DNA of 64,000 nucleotides, from positions 99,340,955-99,404,954 of the forward strand of contig NC_045436.1 of the NCBI RefSeq assembly GCF_002776525.5. The letters are read 5' to 3'. Positions 13,323 to 25,853 of the stretch are shown here, one piece after another (the stretch's first letter is position 1; each line of letters opens with the position of its first letter). The notes under the pieces are model-generated. The model was given only the letters and a program-made list of their open reading frames with translations, was not told where the DNA came from and did not search any database. Made by a program: the position numbers and the translations under genes. The stretch comes from Piliocolobus tephrosceles. Its lineage: Eukaryota > Chordata > Mammalia > Primates > Cercopithecidae.

Positions 13323-13613
13323 TTTTTTTTTTTGAGGCGGAGTCTCGCTCTGTCGCCCAGGCTGGAGTGCAGTGGCCGGATCTCAGCTCACTGCAAGCTC
13401 CGCCTCCCGGGTTTACGCCATTCTCCTGCCTCAGCCTCCGGAGTAGCTGGGACTACAGGCGCCCGCCACCTCGCCCGGCTAGTTTTTGTATTTTTAGTAG
13501 AGACGGGGTTTCACCATGTTAGCCAGGATGGTCTCGATCTCCTGACCTCGTGATCCGCCCGTCTCGGCCTCCCAAAGTGCTGGGATTACAGGCTTGAGCC
13601 ACCGCGCCCGGCC
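13323..13613 (-). repeat. AluYRa-like Alu, young, with 15-bp target-site duplication
   Basis: Complete Alu in reverse with few differences from a young consensus. It carries the inverted forms GTGGCCGGATCTCAG, GGGTTTACGCC, CCACCTCGCCCGGCTAG and ACAGGCTTGAGCC, a combination I associate with the AluYRa subfamilies of Old World monkeys. The host L1 word CTTTGCCCACTTTTT occurs at 13308-13322, merging with the poly-T, and again at 13614-13628: a perfect target-site duplication. Confidence 0.9.
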
Positions 13614-14745
13614 CTTTGCCCACTTTTTAAATGAGGCTCTTTATTTTTTTCTTGTGAAGTTCTTTATGGATTCTGGATATTAGGCCTTTGTTAGATGCAT
13701 AGTTGGCAAACATTTTCTCTCATTGTATAGGTTGTCTGTTTACTCTGTTGATAATTTCTTTTGCTGTGAAGAAGCTCTTTAGTTTAATTAGTTCCCATTT
13801 GCCTATTTTTCATTTTGTTGCATTTGCTTTTGTAGTCTTCATGATAAACTATTTGCCTAAACTAATGTCTAGAAGAGTATCTCTTAGGCTTTCGGCTAGA
13901 ATTTTTATAGTTTGAGGTCTTACATTTAAGTCTTTAATCTACCTTGAGTTAATTTTTGTATGTAGTGAAAGGTAGGAGTCCAGTTTCATTCTTCTGCAAA
14001 TGGTTAACCAGTGGAAAATAATGATTAAACAGGCAAATAGTTACTAAAGTAAGGATAGAGAGATAACAAATATTACAATATAAATTAAAAGGAAATGTCA
14101 TACAAAAATACTGCCAAGTAAACAAGCTAGAGTTTTAGAAATCAAAACAAAACAAAAAGTTAATATTTTTTGATAGAAATTATATTCAAGCAACAAAAGA
14201 AAATAGAAGAATGTAAAGAATGGGAGAAAAGGAAAAGACAGACAGACAGGTGACTACTGTGGGTAAGTAACTAGAGTTCTTAAGAAAATCCTGAGGTGGC
14301 TCTCTTGCTAGCTCCTTACAGGGAAAGAACAAAGATGGCTGACTCTAATATGATGCCCTCAAACTCTGGCACTTTAACTGAAACCTGCAGGCACAAACTT
14401 GTAGGCACTCTCTCATAATCTCAGGGGTGGTGGTTTTTTATTTCAAACAGGTGGTAGACCATTGTGGTGTTTCTGAGTGGTCCATGTAGCTATTAACATT
14501 GCCTTTAAATACCTTTCACATAACTGTACTATTGGAGTATTATAAGAAGTTGGAGAAAAATCACAAACATCTGTTGAATTTATAAGCCATTCAGTAATCC
14601 ACGGCAAAGAATGTCACTTCACCACTGACAGTAATAGTTGGCATATTAGTTGGAGTTGTCTCTGAAGTAAACTTTAGAGCAATCTACTTTGGATTTCCCA
14701 CTTTGTAAAAATGATTCAGTATTTTTAAAATATAGACCAGAAAAC

Positions 14746-14818
14746 GAAAAAAAAAAAAAAAAGAAAGAAAGAAAGGAGAAAAAAGGAAGAAGAAAGGAAA
14801 ATGAAAAAAAGAAAGCAA
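14746..14818. repeat. Purine-rich (A/G) low-complexity tract
   Basis: Almost purely A and G, with a run of about 17 A followed by GAAA-type units. The lysine-rich frame it creates is a composition artefact. Confidence 0.9.
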
Positions 14819-15208
14819 GTACTAGAAAATGCCTTTTCAAGGCCATGGTTCTAATCAATGTACATCTGTAGATAGTAATGCCATTTGTCCTTTATTGATT
14901 TTTATACTGGGGGACAACATTCTTGAAGATACGTATAACTACAATAGTAAGTATGTATGACTGCAAAATTCAGTAACCCTTGCTATGCTTTGCTTCTGAT
15001 TCCCTGCTTCATTTTTTCTAAGAATTGCCCAAAATAACATATGAGAGAATAATATCAAAAACTACTCAGTGTGGACTTGAATGCCATAAAACTCTAGACA
15101 GATAAACTGTTTTAGTGAAATTTGTCATGACATGGGCAAACCAGTGAAATTTGTCATAACATGGCCTCTCCAATGTGAACTGATACTTCATCGGTGGTGT
15201 TATCATAC

Positions 15209-15234
15209 GTGTGTGTGTGTGTGTGTGTGTGTGT
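15209..15234. repeat. (GT)n microsatellite
   Basis: About 13 GT units, uninterrupted. Confidence 0.95.
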
Positions 15235-16139
15235 AGCTTCCACTTTGGTATGCTTATGCTTTATGGACTTTTGTACCTTTGGCAACAAATGTTATTACAT
15301 CTACTTTCCCATGGCTTTCCCCTACTGTGAGTGGAGTGGGAAATAATATATGCTTTTTTAACTTCCCTTGGGCTTTAAATAAAGTTAGACTATGACTAGG
15401 CAACCAGCAATGGGGAACAATGACAAACAAATGGCAAATTCTCGCAAGTCAAGTCCTTCCCTTGAGGTCAGCTCTAACACATGCACTGCATAGCAGCTAA
15501 TAGTAACAAAAAAGAAATAAGAAAAGCCCTCCAAGACTTTTGCTATTTACTGCCATTTCCTCTGCCCTCCACATCCCAAGCTTTGTATCCCTGGGATATA
15601 AGTGGTTGTCAATGTTAATCTTATTTAGTAGGTGAAAACATGAAAATTAATATAAACTGATTTACGTAACTGTGAGTTCCTTAAGGAAAGGAATTGTATT
15701 CTATTGGACTTTGAATCTCCAGACAGAGAACAATGCCTAACTTACGTTAGTTGCCCAAGAACAACATGATCCCACCTTCATATATTTGTAACACACGTAT
15801 ATAGTGTTCTGCCAACCCCTGTCATGGAGAAGATAAGAAATAGTGCTGTAGACACAAAACTCTGAACTCTTCACAAAACATATAGCTCTTTCAGAGTTGT
15901 CACCTTTCTACTTGTTCCAGGTTGGGAAATGTTTTGGAGAATATGAAAACAGCTTGATTTTCAGATAATGCAAGAAACCAAAAAGATTTGTATGGGAAAT
16001 AGTAATATGAGACCAAAGTATCCAATCAGGAAATCTTATTATTTTATCTTTAATATTTTTTACTTTGGGAATTAATGAACAAAACAATTTTCAATAAAAT
16101 TAATGATCCACGTGATGCAACATAGTGAGTGAAAAAAGC

Positions 16140-16500
16140 CTGGAGTCATTTAGAGTCACCTGATATTTACTGAATTGTCTATTGTATGTCAGGCTTGTGC
16201 TAAGCTTTGGTAATAGTGAAATGAATTAGACAAATATGGTCCCTGTCCTCATAGAGCTAACATATTAGAGGAAGAAATAGGCAAAAGCCAACCAACTAAA
16301 TAATATCTTAAGTGGTTCACAGGAAAGAAACACAGTGCTGAGACGGGTCAGGGCAGTGGAAGAGGGGTTTCCAGAGGGAACCTCCTAGGACCTGACTAGG
16401 TAACAAAGGCTGAGATCAGAAGGGATCCCAGACTCTGGAGAGGAATATTCCAGAATCATGAACTTACAGAAGCAAAAGTTTTGAGATGGGAAAGAATTTG
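16140..16500 (+). repeat. Ancient mammalian LINE-like fragment (CR1/L3- or L2-like)
   Basis: Contains the familiar ancient-repeat order: GTCAGGCTTGTGCTAAGC, then GGTCCCTGTCCTCATAGAGC, then a 'gaggtgacatttgagctgag'-like stretch (GGCTGAGATCAGAAGG) and ATTCCAGAATCATG. Family membership is from memory and uncertain. Confidence 0.45.
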
Positions 16501-19029
16501 CATGTTAGATCTAGGTCTGAATATAAACATGGTCATTTACGAGCATAAGCAGGCAATTTCCTTTATCTAAGACTCTTAGTTTCACATTTGTAAATTCAAA
16601 ATAACAATGCCTATGTTGAAAATTGATGTGAAAGTTAAAGTTTTCTGTGGCAAAGTGCCCAAGACATTGTAGACCTTCAGAAAATGTTGTTTCTCTTTTC
16701 TGCCAATGTTTTATAACTTCAGATGAATTCCTTACAAAAGTCATAGCAATAACAGCAACAACAAAATGTTAACACTTCCCAAAGATGTGTCATTTTTTTT
16801 TCCAAGTAGCACTTACTATAAAAAAAATCCAACGCTTGGAAGCTTTAAACAGGATTCAGCTGTGCCCTAACAACTGTGAAGGTCACAGATTACCATGCCT
16901 ATTTTTTAATCTAAGTATATTTCAGTGACTGTAAAAAATCAAGAAGGAAATATAACAGATTGAATTCTTTACTTGGTGAGTTTTCAGCAATAGATTAGTG
17001 TCTATTTAATGGACTTTTCAGCATGAGCTAATTTAATCTCTTTTACAAGACTTCGCAATACTGCTATATTGCCACCAGGATTATTTTACTGTCTAGACCA
17101 ATTGTAATCCTTGTTTTCTTAACAAACAAGTAACCTTCCCATTCTCAGAGCAAGTACATTTCATGCATTAAACGATTAGAGCAATTTAAGTCTTGAGTGA
17201 ACTCTGTTCACCAAAACATATTCCTCTGAGACAAAACCACAGACATAAATTGACCTGCAAAAAAGTAATCCCTGCGATTAGTATCTGTATAGTTCATGTT
17301 CTGCTGAAAAATAAATGACCATACATGAACACTCCTCATAACACACATCCTCAACACACACACACATACAAATGCAGAAGGCAGTTGGCATAAACCAGAA
17401 CCAAAGTGGTGGCTGTCATGATTACATAAAGGCTTGAGGATAGAAATCAGCTCTGGGTTCACAGGCCCCTAGATCCCTTGAGTATCTGGAAAAAGACATG
17501 CTTTTTCCTAGGAATGTTCTACTCTGTCTTGGATGTGAACAGCAAGTAGCTATGTCCTCTTGCCACTGAGACCTCTAGTTAGCAAGGTTGAGGTTGCTAG
17601 GAAGAGTTAATGGGGGAGAAGGTGTGTCTACTCCATTTAGGTTTGCGGAGGGGTGAAAATTGCAATTTGGAGCTTGTGGTGGTGCTAAAGAGAAGAAAAG
17701 TGGAAAACAAGAAGTTTGCCTGACGGGAGAGCATGGAAACTCTGCAGAAACCAAAATTGTGGCATAGGTAAAGTAAAGCAAACTGAAATAATTCATTGTA
17801 GGCAAAGCTAGGGTGAGTTATCTGGATTTAAAAAAACACCACTTTAAGAGAATGAGAAAATAATAATTTTGGTTTGAATTATTCCCAGGAATGTGGAAAT
17901 TGTTTCTAATAAGGGAAAATGAAAGAAGATACCTGTGGATTGAGATTAAAGGTGATTGTTTTAAAAAATGGATACCTCTGAAGAGTCAGAGTGACTGAGT
18001 GAGATAAACATTATCTTTGTCTTTGGTCAGCCAAATTTATGTTTCCATTTTTTCTTTGCTAGTGACATTTCTTTCTTGAAATTCTTGCCTAGAATGCCCT
18101 CCATCTCTCCATTTATCTAAATTTCTTACTTCCTGTTAAAATCTTTCATCCTCTGTTAAATTTATTTTACTGACTGTATTCTCAGTAATCTCGCCTTCCA
18201 TTGACTTTCCTTAGCTACTCTTTATTATTGAGCTGTAAATCCTAGCTAAATCTAAAAGGGGAAATAGAGTCAGATTGGCTGTGAAATTGGTAGAATGATG
18301 GCCTCTTTTCGGGTACTATGTGCAAGAATTGTTAAGTTTTTGTTTTGGGAGCAGCAGGAGGGAGGAGTTTTGTGAAAGTTGAGTGGTGAAGACATGATTT
18401 CTATGTAGGGGATGGGATTGAATTTTCTTCTTCAGGGTAGATTTTAGGCCTTTATGGTAGATTTTGAACCCAGTGGCAAGAGAAGTGGTGGCTAGAAGCT
18501 GAAAGAACTGTAGTTATGAAAGACTTGTTGAGACATTAGATACATATAACATTGCTTTGTGGCCCATCAGATCACTTATAGCATAGATTTTTATGAGAAG
18601 GCAAGGTCCAATCCTTTCTCAATCTCCTTCTCCAGCTACAGAGTCCAGTGTTGTGTTGTCACTTTAAGAGTCAGAAGGTCATTGTATGTGGGGTTGTTAA
18701 GCATGCCAGATTGTGCTCCATTGGATAGTACCAGGAGCAGAAGTGATGGAGTGGTACTCAGATGAAGAAGACAGAGCTGAGGTACACAGCCAGACGTGTC
18801 CCAAAAAACTGCAAGACCCCAAAGAAGACTCCTAGAAATGTATAGGGGAGATTCAGAAATAAAGGAGAAGGGGATGGGGGATGGAACTTAATATCTGCAT
18901 AAGCAAATATAGGCTTCAAACTCTAATACTTTGGCTTGAATTTCAATATAATTTTATTTCTGAACATAGGCTAGTATAGTCATTTCCATCTATTTCATTT
19001 ACAACTTTCCAACATAATACAGTTTGCTC
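16501..19029. other. Unclassified non-coding sequence
   Basis: No exon, RNA gene or clear repeat recognised over about 2.5 kb. A weak L2-like stretch may lie at 18060-18260. Short poly-T and CA runs are present. Confidence 0.4.
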
Positions 19030-20808
19030 TTAAAAAAAAAAAAACTTTTAGGATCAGTGGTACATGTGCAAGTTTGTTACACAGATAAATTTGTGCTAAG
19101 GGGATCTGTTGTACAGATTATTTCATCACCCAGGTACTAAGCCTAGTACCCAAGTGCTATTTTTTCTGATCCTCTCACTCCCCCTACCTTGCACCCTCAA
19201 GTAGGCCCAGACTCTGTTGTTCCTCTCTTTGTGTCCATGTGTTCTCGTTGTTTAGCTCCTACTTAAAAGTGACAACATGTGGAATTTGGTTTCCTGTTTC
19301 CCCATTAGTTTGCTAAAGATAATGACCTCTGGATGAAGGACATGATCTCATTATTTTTTATGGCTGCATGGTATTCCATGGTGTATATCTAACACATAGT
19401 CTTTATCCAATCTGTCATTGATGGGCATTTAGGTTGACTCCATGTCTTTCCTATTGTGAACAGTGTTGCAATGAACATATGTGTGCATGAGTATTTATGG
19501 TAAAATGATTTGTATTCCTTTGGGTATACACCCAGTAGTGGGATCGCTGGATTGAATGGTAGTTCTCTTTTTAGCTCTTTGAGGAATCACCACACTGCTT
19601 TCCACAGAGGTTGAACTAAGTTACTCTCTCACCAACAGTGTATAAGCATTCCTTTATATTCTGTAACCTTGCTAGCATCTGTTATTTTAAAACTTTTTAA
19701 TAATAGCCATTCTGAGTGGTATGAGATGATATCTCATTGTGGTTTTGATTTGCATTTCTCTAATGATCAGTGATGTTGAGCTTTTTTTCATATGCTTCTT
19801 GGCTGCATGTATGTCTTCTTTTGAAAAGTGTCTATTTATGTCCTTTGCCCATTTTCTCATGGGCTTGATTTTTGGTTGTGAATTTGTTTAGGCTCCATAT
19901 AGATTCTGAATATAAGGCTTTTGTCCTTTGTCAGATGCACAGTTTACAAATATTTTCCTCCATTCTGTAGACTGTTTACTCTGTTGATATTTTCTTTTGC
20001 TGTGTTTACTCTGTTGATATTTTCTTTTGCTGTGCAGAAGCTCTTTCATTCAATTAGATCTCATTTGTCATTTTTTGCCTTTGTTGCAATTGCTACTGGC
20101 ATCTTCATCATGAAATCTTTGCCAGATCCTATATCCAGAATGGTATTGCCTAGGTTGTCTTCCAGGTTTTTTACAGTTTTGTGTTTTACATTTAAGTCTT
20201 TGATAAATCTTGAGTTTTGTATATGATATAAGTAAGGTGTTCAGTTTCAGTCTTCTGCATATGGCTAGTTATCTCAACACGATTTATTGAATAGGGAGTC
20301 CTTTTTCCATTGCTTGCTTTTGTCAGGTTTGTTGAGGATCACATGGTGATCTGATCAGATGGTAGGTGTGTGGCTTTATTTCTGAATTCGCTGTTCTGCT
20401 TCATTGGTCTATGTGTCTCTTTTTGTACCAGTACTATGCTGTTTTGGTTACCGTGGATCTGTAGTATAGTTTTAATTTGGGCAACGTGATGCCTTCAGCT
20501 TTGTTCTTTATGCTTAAGATTGTCTTGGCTATTTGGGCACTTTTTTAGTTCCATATAAATTTTAAAACTTTTTTTTCTAGTTCTGTGAAGAATGTCATTG
20601 GTAGCTTCATAGGAATAGCATTGAATGTGTAAATTGCTTTGGGCAGTATGTCCATTTTAATGATATTGATTCTTACTATCCATGAACATGGACTATTTTT
20701 CCATTCGTTTGTGTCTTTGATTTCTTTGAGCAGTGTTTTTTAATTCTAATTATAGAGATGTTTCACCTCCCTTGTTAGCTGTATTCCTAGGTATTGTATT
20801 CTTTTTTG
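19030..20808 (-). mobile_element. Antisense L1 (primate L1P-like) 3' fragment
   Basis: Starts with an inverted A-tail and the TTACACAGATAAATTTGTG block of the L1 3' UTR. It then runs backwards through the C-terminal ORF2 text (inverted TATACACCCAGTAGTGGGAT) to about ORF2 mid-RT near 20808. It is 5'-truncated and has many substitutions. It contains an exact 30-bp tandem duplication at 19974-20033. Confidence 0.85.
19974..20033. repeat. Exact 30-bp tandem duplication inside the L1
   Basis: The unit beginning GTTTACTCTGTTGATATTTT occurs at 19974-20003 and again, identically, at 20004-20033. Other L1 copies in this window (for example near 13739) have it once. Confidence 0.95.
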
Positions 20809-20939
20809 TAATACATTCTTTAATAGCCAGGTTCTATTAATTGTAATTAAAAAGTAGCCAAACATGTACTTCTTTAAAAACACTGTAATTAGGTTCAGGT
20901 CTTTACAGAGATTTATCCAAGTTAGTGACTGTGTAAGTT

Positions 20940-21378
20940 TTCTAGGTTTGCCATTAGGTGCCACAAATTGGGTGACTTAAACAGTAGAAATATTTTGTCT
21001 CCCCATTCTGGAGGCTATAAGGTCAAGATCAAGGTGTTGGTAGAATTTGTTCTGTCTGAGATCTGTAAAGGAAAAGCTCTTCCATGCCTCTTTCTAGCTT
21101 CTGATGGTTTCCTGGCAATCTTTGGGGTTAGCTGGTTTGTAAGTCTCTGTTTTCATCTTCACATGACCACCTTCCTGTGTGACTGTGTCCAAATTTCTCC
21201 TTTTTATAATGACATCATATATTTTGGATTAGGGGCCCACTATACTCCAGTATGAACTTATTTTAAGTAACTACTTTTGCAACAACTCTGTTTCCCAATA
21301 AGATCACATTCTGTGGTACTGGGAGTTAGGACTTCCGTGTGTGATATTTGGGGCACACAATTCAATTTATAATAGCTA
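20940..21378 (-). mobile_element. MLT1-type MaLR LTR, antisense
   Basis: Inverted MLT1 text: opening like TAGGTTTGCCATTA, GGTGACTTAAACAGTAGAAAT, TTCTGGAGGCTATAAGGTC, AAGATCAAGGTGTTGG, then the inverted TTGGATTAGGGGCCCAC and ATTTGGGGCACACAATTCA ending near TAATA. No internal region. Confidence 0.8.
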
Positions 21379-21629
21379 GACATAGTTATAAACTGTAGAT
21401 GAATTAGAATCTTTGGTCTGAGAATCTATGACTGGTGGGGGTTGGCAGAATGCTGTTCTTAAAGATGAAGTGCCCTAGGAATAGTTAAGTTACTGACTAT
21501 ACCTCTGACCCAGTTTTTTTTTTTTTTTTTCTTTTTAGTGGCAGAGAGAAAGAGTAATCATATAGGAAACAGACGTTTCTGATTATAGCCATTATATTTA
21601 TTGAAATCCAAATGAGAGCACATGGTATA

Positions 21630-21654
21630 ACACACACACACACACACACACACA
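21630..21654. repeat. (CA)n microsatellite
   Basis: About 12 CA units, uninterrupted. Confidence 0.95.
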
Positions 21655-21744
21655 GACTAGTAATTGACAAAATGCACGAAACTGGGCATAGACAATCTGG
21701 GGGCCCATGATTATCAAATCTGTGGTAGGCTGTTCATGAAAAAG

Positions 21745-22365
21745 AATTGTTTGTGATTCACGTGATCCCAGGTATGGCAGGCAACCCCCATCCCAGCCCT
21801 CCCACACCCCCGTATCTTTATCCTAATCTCTGGAATTTATGGATATATGTTACATGGCAAAAGGGTGTTTCAGAGATTAGGGGCCTTAAAATAGGTAGAT
21901 TATCCTTAATTATTCAGGTAGGATCAATCTAATCACATGAACTTTCAAAAGCAGAGAATTTTCTCTGGTTGGAAGTAACAGAGATGAGGCAGAGAAGGTC
22001 AAATAGATTTGAGGCATGAGAAGGACTCAACCCTCTATGCTGACTTTAAAGATGAAGGGAGCCAAGGCTGTGTGGATGATCTCTAGATATTGAGAATGAC
22101 CACGAATTGGCAGACAGCAAGAATATGGCACCCTTACAGTCACAAGGAACTGGATTCTACAACAACGTAAATAAGCTTGGAAGTGTATTTTTCCTAGAGC
22201 ATCCTGATAAAGACCCAGCTAATGAACACCTTGATTTTGTGAAATCAGAACAGTGAAATGAGTGAAGCCAACCCAGATTTCTGACCTACAGAACTGTGAG
22301 ATAATATGTGTATGTTGTTTTAAGCTCCTAAATTCATAATTGTTACAGCAGCAACAGAAAACAAA
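21745..22365 (+). mobile_element. MLT1-type MaLR LTR (older subfamily)
   Basis: Sense blocks include CTTTATCCTAATCTCTGGAA, TTACATGGCAAAAGGGTGTT, AGGTAGATTATCCTTAATTA, GATTTCTGACCTACAGAACT and the terminal GTTGTTTTAAGC...TTGTTACAGCAGCAACAGA. It is about 600 bp and strongly diverged, consistent with an MLT1C/D-like LTR. Confidence 0.75.
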
Positions 22366-24295
22366 TACACTAGGTATCAGCTTGGGTTTCTCTGTCTTTA
22401 ATGACAAGATAAAACTGGCTTCAATGTTCCTTCTGGTGTCTTCACCAATATTTCTCCAAGGCCTCAGGTCATGTAGGATAATGTATACTCTCAGGTCTTC
22501 TCTGCCTCTGAGCTCCTGTTTCTACTTGATAGTCCTGCAGAATATTTGTACAGTTGAGTCTTCTTGCTCTTGCCTGTCTGCCATTGCCAAGAAAAGAATC
22601 TACGGCAAGCCTCGTCAAGATCAGAACTCCCTAATGTCCCCAGATGTGCGAGCAAGAAATGCTCATTGTGTGTTACCAAGGCTTTGCGATTATTTGTTAT
22701 ACATCATTATGGTGGCAATAGATAACTCACACTGACTTGAAGGGAACTATTGCTCCCTTGGTAGTACAGGCCTCTTACTCTTTGCCCTCTTTCTCATGCC
22801 ATAGCCACCCTTTTTCTATCCCCATTTTTGTATGTTTTCTCTCTCTCTGTTTTTCTATCTCCCTCTTGTTTCTATTAATATTAACTTCTTAGTTTTAATA
22901 ATAATGGCTTCTTTCAGCAGCCTTTTTGAAAACTCTATGAAAAGGAAACTCTTTATGTTTCATGTAGTAGTCACCTGGGGAACTGAACAAGAAGACTCCT
23001 CCATAAAGAGTGAATCATAGCAGGAAGTTATTTCTGAGGATGTCCTGAATAATGCCAACAGGAGCCTGGGTGACCAGTAAACGGTCAGGTTGCCAGTGTG
23101 GTTTTCAAACAGGGAGGAGTAAGGTATCTGGTCATGGTTTCCTAGATTAGATAACATTATTCAACTTCAAGGGGCCTCACACCAGTCCCAAACTACCTTG
23201 TATTGTTATTATTAAAAATATATATGTCACATAGCCTCAACAAGATTGTGAAACCCTTGATGTAGGCTTTGTTTTCTATCTCTTTTTGTAATCAGAGCAT
23301 GTAGCCCAATGTGTCCTGCATATAGTAGGCCCTCAATCAGTGTGTATTAACAATGATGGCAAAGAAAAATAAAAAGCTGAAGGAAGAAGAGAGATTGTGT
23401 GAAAAAATGTCAAATTAGTTTTCAGCTTCTCTTAATTTTTTTATTTTAACCTGGGGAGATGCACTCTAGATTTAAAAAGGAATAAATGCAAGTACAATTT
23501 CTTTAAACAGTCATTCTTAGAAAAGAGAAAGCAGTGTGGAATGTACAAATCAAAATGAATAGTGGATTGCAAACTGGAGACTTTGAAACTACTAGAGTCA
23601 AAAAGTATGAATCCAACAACCATCTACTGATTATTAGGTTAATGATGATTATGTTGAGATAAGCAGTAGTTCCATATGCCCAAGACAGAAAGCTTGCTAG
23701 AAGGCAGCTGTTGACGTTAAATTCATTTCTTAACATTAAATTTGCTTTTCATAATTCCTTGGCAGAATCCTACTAGCAATTTTAACACAAAGCAGAATAT
23801 GTTGCAACAACACGTGTGAAAATATCAAGAATTTGAAATTCATTTTATTTAGAAGACTCATCCTTTGCCTTGTACTTGAAATTTCTACTGATTCCTGTAT
23901 TCACTTAGAATTTACACCATTTCTCTCAACTGGTAACAAAGATTAGCTATGAGTTCAAAGAATTTTGCTTTTAAAAATAACTTTTATCTTTTTCTTAATA
24001 CAAAAGTAATGTATACTTAGAATAGCCTACATGGCCTGTTTTAAATTTCTAAACCTACACACAAAAGTTTGGCATTTGACATTTTAGGTGATTAGCATAA
24101 CAGCTGGCCTTAATATAATGGGCTTTGAAATGAGAAAAAAAAACAAAAAAACAAACAAAAAAAAAAACACTGAGGGTCCAAATAGCTATTGAGGAATACA
24201 TTTCAACCTAAAGATAAAGAAAAGTCATGTACTGTTGCCTTTAAACTCTCAGTCTTGTAAACTCCTTGCTCTCACACTAGTTATTATGATACCAA
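22366..24295. other. Unclassified sequence with an L2-like fragment
   Basis: No gene recognised. At about 23240-23350 a sense L2-like 3' end is visible (a CTTGATG...GTAGGCCCTCAATCAGTG order). An A-rich AAAC tract lies at 24130-24170. The remainder is unassigned. Confidence 0.4.
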
Positions 24296-24299
24296 GTAT

Positions 24300-24790
24300 G
24301 GTAGATTAAACATGGCTCTGCAGATTTGTTGCTATTCTTTCCATTTAGGGATGGACTTTAATTCCTCTCTACTGAAATCTGGGCTGGTTTAGTGACATGC
24401 TTAACCAATAGAACATAGTGGGAGAGACTTTCTGGGACTTTTGAGGGCAGGTCCTAAGAAGCCATGCAACTTTTACCTAGGGCTAAAAGAATACTCTTTG
24501 GTCTCTAACACATAAAAACACATAAGATTAATTTGAGCCTGTAATGCCTGGGAAATGCTCAAGTTGTCAATCACATCTTCAAGCCGCAATTTCCAGGATG
24601 TTGGACATGTGAGTGAAACTGTCAGACTCTCCAAAGCAGCCCATTCACTAGCTGACTACCACTGAGCAGCATCAGTCAATGATATGAGAAGCAGAACAGT
24701 TACCCTGCTGAGGTTTGCCTGAATTCTTGGTCTATAAAACTAGGTACTAACTTTATTTGGTGTTTTTTAAAGTCACTAAGTTGTGGGGAT
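24300..24790 (+). mobile_element. Probable old MLT1-like LTR
   Basis: Sense order typical of old MaLR LTRs: GGCTGGTTTAGTGACATGC with ACCAATAGAACATAGTGG, AAGCCATGCAACTTTTACCT, GGACATGTGAGTGAAACTG, GAATTCTTGGTCTATAAAAC and AAAGTCACTAAGTTGTGGGG. Much diverged; subfamily not assignable. Confidence 0.55.
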
Positions 24791-24791
24791 A

Positions 24792-25270
24792 TGTTCTAGT
24801 TGTCTATTTCTAAATAGCAAATCACTCCAATATTTAATGACTTAAAACAATTACAACCATGATCTGTCAATGTTTGTGTGGGCCAGGAAGTTAGAAGGAG
24901 CACAGCAGGGCTGGTTATCTGCTCCAAAATGTTCTGGGGCCTGAACTGGATATATCTGAAAGCCAGGGTGATTTGGTGACTGAAGGCTTGTATCATATGG
25001 AGACATGTTCCTTCCTTGTCTGGTGGTTGATGCTGGCTGTTGGCTCGGCTCTCAGCTGGACTATTAGCTTGGACATATACCTATGGTTTTTCCACGCATC
25101 ATCTCCACATGTGCCAGTCAGGGCTTTCTCAAAGCATGGTGCCAAATTCCAAGAATGCTCTCATGCCTATTATGACTTAGTGTTGGAAGTTGCATATGTC
25201 CTTTCTGATGTAGTCACAAGCCTACCTAGATTAAGGAGAGGAAAGGGGGGTTAAAAGCCATACCCCTCCT
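24792..25270 (-). mobile_element. Probable antisense old LTR (ERVL-MaLR type)
   Basis: Opens with GTTCTAGTTGTCTATTTCTAA...AATGACTTAAAAC and contains GTGGTTGATGCTGGCTGTTGG with repeated GCTGG words, the pattern of an inverted old MaLR-type LTR. It abuts the previous LTR head to tail in opposite orientation. The 93-codon frame inside it (24973-25254) has no protein-like features. Confidence 0.45.
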
Positions 25271-25554
25271 CTTGTTTAAGTAAATGAAAGTGAGGAATAC
25301 TGCATCTGGTTCAGAAAACTCACAAAGAAAAGAAGAAAGAAAATTCCTGAACTGGAAACTCAATCTTTACATAGGAATAGAAGTTAAGAAAAGTTGGGAA
25401 GGGATGTTCAAACTTTAGATCAGATTCCTTTAAGAACATTGCATGAACATTGTAGAAAACGAAGGGGAACAAAAAGTATTCATAATCACACAACACAGAA
25501 ATAAACCTTTTTGTATACACAAATACTTATATTTTATATTAAATTAACTGTATT

Positions 25555-25853
25555 TGTTTATTTATTTTGATACAGGGTCTCGCTCTGTCACACAGGCTGG
25601 AGTGCAGTAGCACAATCACTGCTCACTGCAGCCTTGACCTCAAGGCTCAATCGATTCTCCCACCTCAGCTTCCAAAGTAGCTGGGACTACATACAGGCAC
25701 ACACCACCGCACTAGGCTAAGTTTTGTATTTTTTGTAGAGATGGGGTTTCGCCATGCTTATTGGGCTGGTCTTGAACTCCTGGAGTCAAGCAATCCACAC
25801 GCCTTGGCCTACCAGAGTGTTGGGATTATAGGTGTGAGCCATGGCACCTGGCC
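25555..25853 (-). repeat. AluJ, antisense
   Basis: Full dimeric Alu in reverse with many differences, including the GATACAGGGTCTCGCTCTG start and CTCACTGCAGCCTTGACCTC, both typical of the oldest (J) Alus. Confidence 0.88.

Larger units (their letters stand above)
12505..14012 (-). mobile_element. Antisense L1 (primate L1P-like) 3' half, interrupted by a microsatellite and AluYRa
   Basis: Starts with an inverted L1 3' end (A-rich tail as TTTCTTTTTTATTTTC) and runs backwards through the 3' UTR and the C-terminal ORF2 region. It includes the inverted ATCCATCATTGATGGG and TATATCCAGTAATGGGATT blocks, then 13614-14012 resembling the middle of ORF2. It is split by an Alu at 13323-13613 and carries an ATT repeat at 13152-13198. 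Confidence 0.85.
14013..16130. other. Mostly unclassified sequence with simple repeats
   Basis: No gene recognised. It contains a purine-rich A/G tract at 14746-14818 and a (GT)n run at 15209-15234. A weak L2-like 3' end (GAGTTCCTTAAGG, then a block resembling 'cctggcacatagt') lies at about 15670-15760. Confidence 0.45.

Noticed and set aside
14646..14871. Lysine- and phenylalanine-rich frames over the purine tract
   Set aside because: Low-complexity composition artefact.
24973..25254. 93-codon plus-strand frame with some hydrophobic residues
   Set aside because: It lies within LTR-like sequence and shows no family resemblance or codon signature.
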